NCBI GenBank assembly: GCA_035317605.1
Contig: DATHGT010000397.1
Span: forward strand, 1 to 7,919
Length of the DNA: 7,919 nt
Source of the DNA: DATHGT01 sp035317605
GTDB lineage: Bacteria > Methylomirabilota > Methylomirabilia > Rokubacteriales > CSP1-6
Reading direction: 5' to 3'
In this document: positions 5,783 through 7,919 of the stretch, piece by piece
How positions within the stretch are numbered: position 1 is the stretch's first letter
Layout of the letters: every line of letters starts with the position of its first letter
The notes under the pieces: generated by a model
What the model was told of the DNA's origin: nothing
What the model saw: the letters and a program-made list of their open reading frames with translations, nothing else
Databases searched by the model: none
Translations under genes and position numbers: made by a program

Positions 5783-7213
5783 TCAGCAGACGGGACGCCG
5801 GAGCAGCGCCCCGTCGATCTTGCGAGAGGCGAGCCGGCCGGCGCCGGCGCGGCCGAGCAGCCGGCCGCCGTCGGCGATGACCTGTCCGCGGAGGATCGTG
5901 GTCACCGGCCAGCCCGAGACGCGCCAGCCCTCCCACGGGCTGTAGTCGCTCACGTGGAAGTCGTCGCGGGTCAGCGTCTTGTCGATCGACGGATCGATGA
6001 GGGCCAGGTCGGCGTCGCTGCCGGCGGCGATCACGCCCTTCTTGGGATAGAGCCCGAAGATCCGCGCCGCGTTGGTCGAGGTGATCTCGGCGAAGCGGGT
6101 GAGCGACATCCCGCGCTTGACCACGCCCTCCGACCACGCGATGCCCATCCGCGCCTCCGCCCCGCAGTTGCCGCCGGTGACGTCCTCGATGGTCTTGCCG
6201 CGCAGCTTGATGGCGAGCGGCGTCGGATACTCATCGGTGGCCAGCGTGGAGAGCCCGTCGACGACCAGCCCGCGCCACAGCGCCTGCTGGTCCTCGGGAA
6301 ACTTGAGCGACGGATAGGTGTGCGAGCAGAACCCGCGCGGGGTCTTGTAGTACTCGGCGTTGAAGCACGCGTACTGGTGGAGGGTCTCGCCGTAGATGGG
6401 CAGGCCGTCGGCCCGCGCCTCCCCGATGGCGTCGACGCCTTCCTTGGCCGAGGTGTGCACGAAGTAGACCCCGCACTCCGCGTCGCGCGCCAGCGCGATC
6501 GTGCGCCGGAAGGCCAGCAGCTCCGAGAGCTTGGTGTGCACCAGGTGCATGTTGCTGCCGTCGAGCTTTCCCTCGGCGCGGAACCGCTCGTAGTTGAACT
6601 GCACCACGTCGTCGTCCTCGCCGTGCACGACCAGGATGCCGCCGGCCGCCGCGATCTTTCCCATCGCGAAGTGGATGCGCCCGAAGTCGATCCGGTTCTG
6701 GGTGCGCTTGGGGTGCACGGGCAGGATGTTGGTGGTGAACACCTTGAAGCTCGGGAACCCGGCCTGGATCGCTTCGCCGATCTGATCGAACGTCCGGATG
6801 GGCAGCGCCCCCGCCAGCGTCACGTGAAACGCGTAGTCGACGTAGGAGTTGCCCTGCCACCGCTTGGTCCGCTGCTCGACGGTGGGCATGATGTCGACGC
6901 CGGGATGCACGAAGCAGAAGTCGATGTGGGTGGTGGTCCCCCCGAACGCCATCCCCCGCGTGTCTTCCTCGGGCCCGATGGTGAGCCCCGGCTCGTCGGG
7001 CCGCGACATGATCCCGTGGGCCAGATGCGTGTGGGGATCGATCCCGCCGGGCACCACGATCTTCCCGGTGGCGTCGATGACCCGCGCGCCCTCCGCGGGC
7101 AGCGAACCCGGCGCCGCCACCGCCACGATGCGCTCCCCTTCCACCGCCACGTCGCGCACGCTGGCCCCTTCGGGCGTGACAACCATTCCGTTCCGGACGA
7201 TGAGATCGATCAC
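5783..7213 (-). CDS. Dihydropyrimidinase/D-hydantoinase-family amidohydrolase, divergent
   Basis: This 476-aa zinc amidohydrolase is of the cyclic-amide type (hydantoinase, dihydropyrimidinase, allantoinase relatives). The expected binuclear metal ligands are all present: His61 and His63 in DPHTHL, Lys157 in PSFKVF (the carboxylated lysine), His198 in VVHGED, His253 in YFVHTSA and Asp327 in ATDEYP. The N-terminal IDLIVRNGMVVTPEG and C-terminal KKGVIAAGSDADLALIDP are typical of the composite beta-sandwich domain. Substrate-side motifs differ from true hydantoinases: the tyrosine five residues after the lysine (AYK in classical enzymes) is Asn162, HAEN is HGED, and TDHC is TDEY. The ring hydrolysed may therefore not be a hydantoin or dihydropyrimidine. 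GTG 7213 is the start that keeps the full N-terminal strand; it has no SD and lies 7 nt from a -10-like box. The enzyme is cytosolic. Confidence 0.93.
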   Translation of the reverse strand: MIDLIVRNGMVVTPEGASVRDVAVEGERIVAVAAPGSLPAEGARVIDATGKIVVPGGIDPHTHLAHGIMSRPDEPGLTIGPEEDTRGMAFGGTTTHIDFCFVHPGVDIMPTVEQRTKRWQGNSYVDYAFHVTLAGALPIRTFDQIGEAIQAGFPSFKVFTTNILPVHPKRTQNRIDFGRIHFAMGKIAAAGGILVVHGEDDDVVQFNYERFRAEGKLDGSNMHLVHTKLSELLAFRRTIALARDAECGVYFVHTSAKEGVDAIGEARADGLPIYGETLHQYACFNAEYYKTPRGFCSHTYPSLKFPEDQQALWRGLVVDGLSTLATDEYPTPLAIKLRGKTIEDVTGGNCGAEARMGIAWSEGVVKRGMSLTRFAEITSTNAARIFGLYPKKGVIAAGSDADLALIDPSIDKTLTRDDFHVSDYSPWEGWRVSGWPVTTILRGQVIADGGRLLGRAGAGRLASRKIDGALLRRPVC

Positions 7214-7220
7214 GCCCGCG

Positions 7221-7249
7221 AGCCTAGCTCACGCCGGACGAGCGGTCAA
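7221..7249 (-). promoter_or_regulatory. Promoter of the amidohydrolase gene, probably leaderless
   Basis: TTGACC (7249-7244), a 17-bp spacer and TAGGCT (7226-7221, 3 of 6) are followed by 7 nt and then GTG 7213. There is no room for an SD. A second TTGACG (7257-7252) repeats the -35-like hexamer 8 bp upstream. The layout matches the aldo/keto reductase promoter. Confidence 0.45.
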
Positions 7250-7383
7250 TTCGTCAACCACGAAGAAGAGTGGAATCCTCCGGCTCAGAAATCGCGCGCT
7301 CCTCTGAGAATGCCGTGTGGCCTTCGCCAGCCGTCGATGCCGTGCAGATCCTCATTGATCCCCTCGATGGGGCGGTGGTAGCG

Positions 7384-7400
7384 TGTACACACGATGTACA
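7384..7400. promoter_or_regulatory. Paired TGTACA operator-like site of the toxin-antitoxin genes
   Basis: Two copies of the self-palindromic hexamer TGTACA (7384-7389 and 7395-7400) are separated by CACGA. Their centres are 11 bp apart, about one helical turn. The site ends 13 nt before the antitoxin GTG and overlaps the end of a weak promoter candidate (TTGATC 7355-7360, 18 bp, TAGCGT 7379-7384). Type II antitoxins commonly repress their own promoters from such sites, so autoregulation is inferred. The rest of 7250-7383 shows no gene or other clear feature. Confidence 0.5.
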
Positions 7401-7413
7401 TCGGGAGGCGACC

Positions 7414-7620
7414 GTGACCAAGACGGCGAAACGGCACAAGCACCTGAAGCTCGATCAGGACAAGATCGACTTCGCCAAGCGGTATTTCGGTGTGGCTTCG
7501 GAGCAGGAGGCGATCGACCGGGCTCTCGGCCTGCTCATGCAGGAACAGCGCATCGTGCGACGCCTGAAAACTCTCGGTGGTGTCCTGCGCGGAGATGATC
7601 GGCCGTGGCCGTACTCGTAA
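7414..7620 (+). CDS. VapB-like type II antitoxin
   Basis: This small 68-aa protein has a basic N-terminus (TKTAKRHKHLKLDQDKIDFA), a short beta strand KHLKL at residues 9-13, and then two amphipathic helices through FGVASEQEAIDRALGLLMQE (25-44). This is the pattern of ribbon-helix-helix DNA-binding antitoxins of the VapB type. The C-terminal tail RRLKTLGGVLRGDDRPWPYS would wrap the toxin. By family knowledge it neutralises the PIN toxin encoded next and represses the shared promoter. GTG 7414 was chosen because GGGAGG (7403-7408) lies 5 nt upstream and the conserved region starts right after it; a longer in-frame reading from 7270 has no support. Its end overlaps the toxin start by 16 nt, a typical coupled arrangement. 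The exact VapB subfamily is not certain. Confidence 0.82.
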   Translation: MTKTAKRHKHLKLDQDKIDFAKRYFGVASEQEAIDRALGLLMQEQRIVRRLKTLGGVLRGDDRPWPYS

Positions 7621-7919
7621 CCGGCCGCGTTCTCCTCGACACCAACGTCTTCATCGATTACCTGCGCTCCCGCCGTTACGGCGACTGGGTGTGGGGCGGC
7701 GGCGAGGCGCGGATCCGCTTTCTCTCCGCCGTCGTGCTCATGGAACTCCGTGTCGGAGCGGACACCCTGGCTCGGAGGCGCGCGGTCGATCGGATCCGAG
7801 ATGCGTTTCCCGCCGAGCGGGTCGTGGCGCCAACCGCCGGCCTCTTCGACCGCGCGGGCGAGCTGTTCCAGACGATCCACGGACATCGACCCGAGCGTGG
7901 GGACCGGCTGGCCCCGATG
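7605..7919 (+). CDS. PIN-domain VapC-like toxin, C-terminus cut by window edge
   Basis: The first 105 codons of a PIN-domain ribonuclease are present, and the frame is open to the window edge. The N-terminal strand RVLLDTNVFIDYL carries the first acidic metal ligand, Asp12, and LSAVVLMELRVGA carries the conserved Glu47. The remaining acidic residues, expected around the usual ND-LIA motif, would fall just past the last base. VapC toxins are Mg-dependent RNases that cut tRNA or rRNA and are held inactive by VapB. The GTG at 7605 is used, with GGAG (7591-7594) 10 nt upstream, and overlaps the antitoxin gene by 16 nt. Whether the gene is intact beyond the edge cannot be told. Confidence 0.85.
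   Translation, partial: MAVLVTGRVLLDTNVFIDYLRSRRYGDWVWGGGEARIRFLSAVVLMELRVGADTLARRRAVDRIRDAFPAERVVAPTAGLFDRAGELFQTIHGHRPERGDRLAPM

Noticed and set aside
7270..7413. N-terminal extension of the antitoxin from 7270
   Set aside because: It would cover the promoter and operator region, has no SD and adds low-similarity sequence; GTG 7414 has a good SD and gives a normal antitoxin length.
1..7919. CRISPR arrays, tRNA/rRNA genes, insertion sequences or attachment sites
   Set aside because: Reading both strands showed no regularly spaced direct repeats, cloverleaf-like sequence, transposase frame or terminal inverted repeats.

Overview
This is a GC-rich window from a bacterium. The codons have strong G/C third positions, Shine-Dalgarno (SD) sites are common, and GTG starts are used. 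The sequence does not prove the taxon. The mix of a UGSC selenoprotein, a divergent hydantoinase-like amidohydrolase and a VapBC-type pair would suit an uncultivated soil or sediment lineage such as Rokubacteria/Methylomirabilota, but this is a weak inference.

Layout, left to right. Positions 1-4074 are a minus-strand block. In transcription order it holds an aldo/keto reductase (4074-3082), an uncharacterised 348-aa protein with a DGLPVVPPT motif (3011-1965), a UGSC-family selenoprotein (1919-1389), a YheT-type alpha/beta hydrolase (ending at 398) and a TPR protein that runs off the left edge. The selenoprotein is the main result. An in-frame TGA at 1640-1638 is the U of a U-G-S-C motif and is followed by a bacterial SECIS-like hairpin, so standard gene calling would split the gene in two. 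The hydrolase has a second start problem: its conserved N-terminal motif lies upstream of any ATG, GTG or TTG, which points to a CTG start with a good SD inside the selenoprotein gene.

Positions 4075-4195 are a divergent promoter region. It serves the leftward aldo/keto reductase and a rightward exported GlcG/HbpS-family heme-binding-like protein (4196-4678). That gene converges on a leftward CPBP intramembrane protease (5685-4720), and a G/C hairpin lies between the two. The protease follows a divergent dihydropyrimidinase/hydantoinase-family amidohydrolase (7213-5783). The aldo/keto reductase and the amidohydrolase share an unusual arrangement: a TTGACA-like -35, a -10-like hexamer, then only 7 nt to the start codon and no SD, as expected for leaderless mRNAs.

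Positions 7414-7919 hold a rightward toxin-antitoxin pair, a short VapB-like antitoxin overlapping a PIN-domain VapC-like toxin cut by the right edge. It is preceded by a paired TGTACA operator-like element.

The selenoprotein and its DGLPVVPPT partner look like a two-gene functional unit, possibly redox. The specific reaction cannot be read from the sequence.
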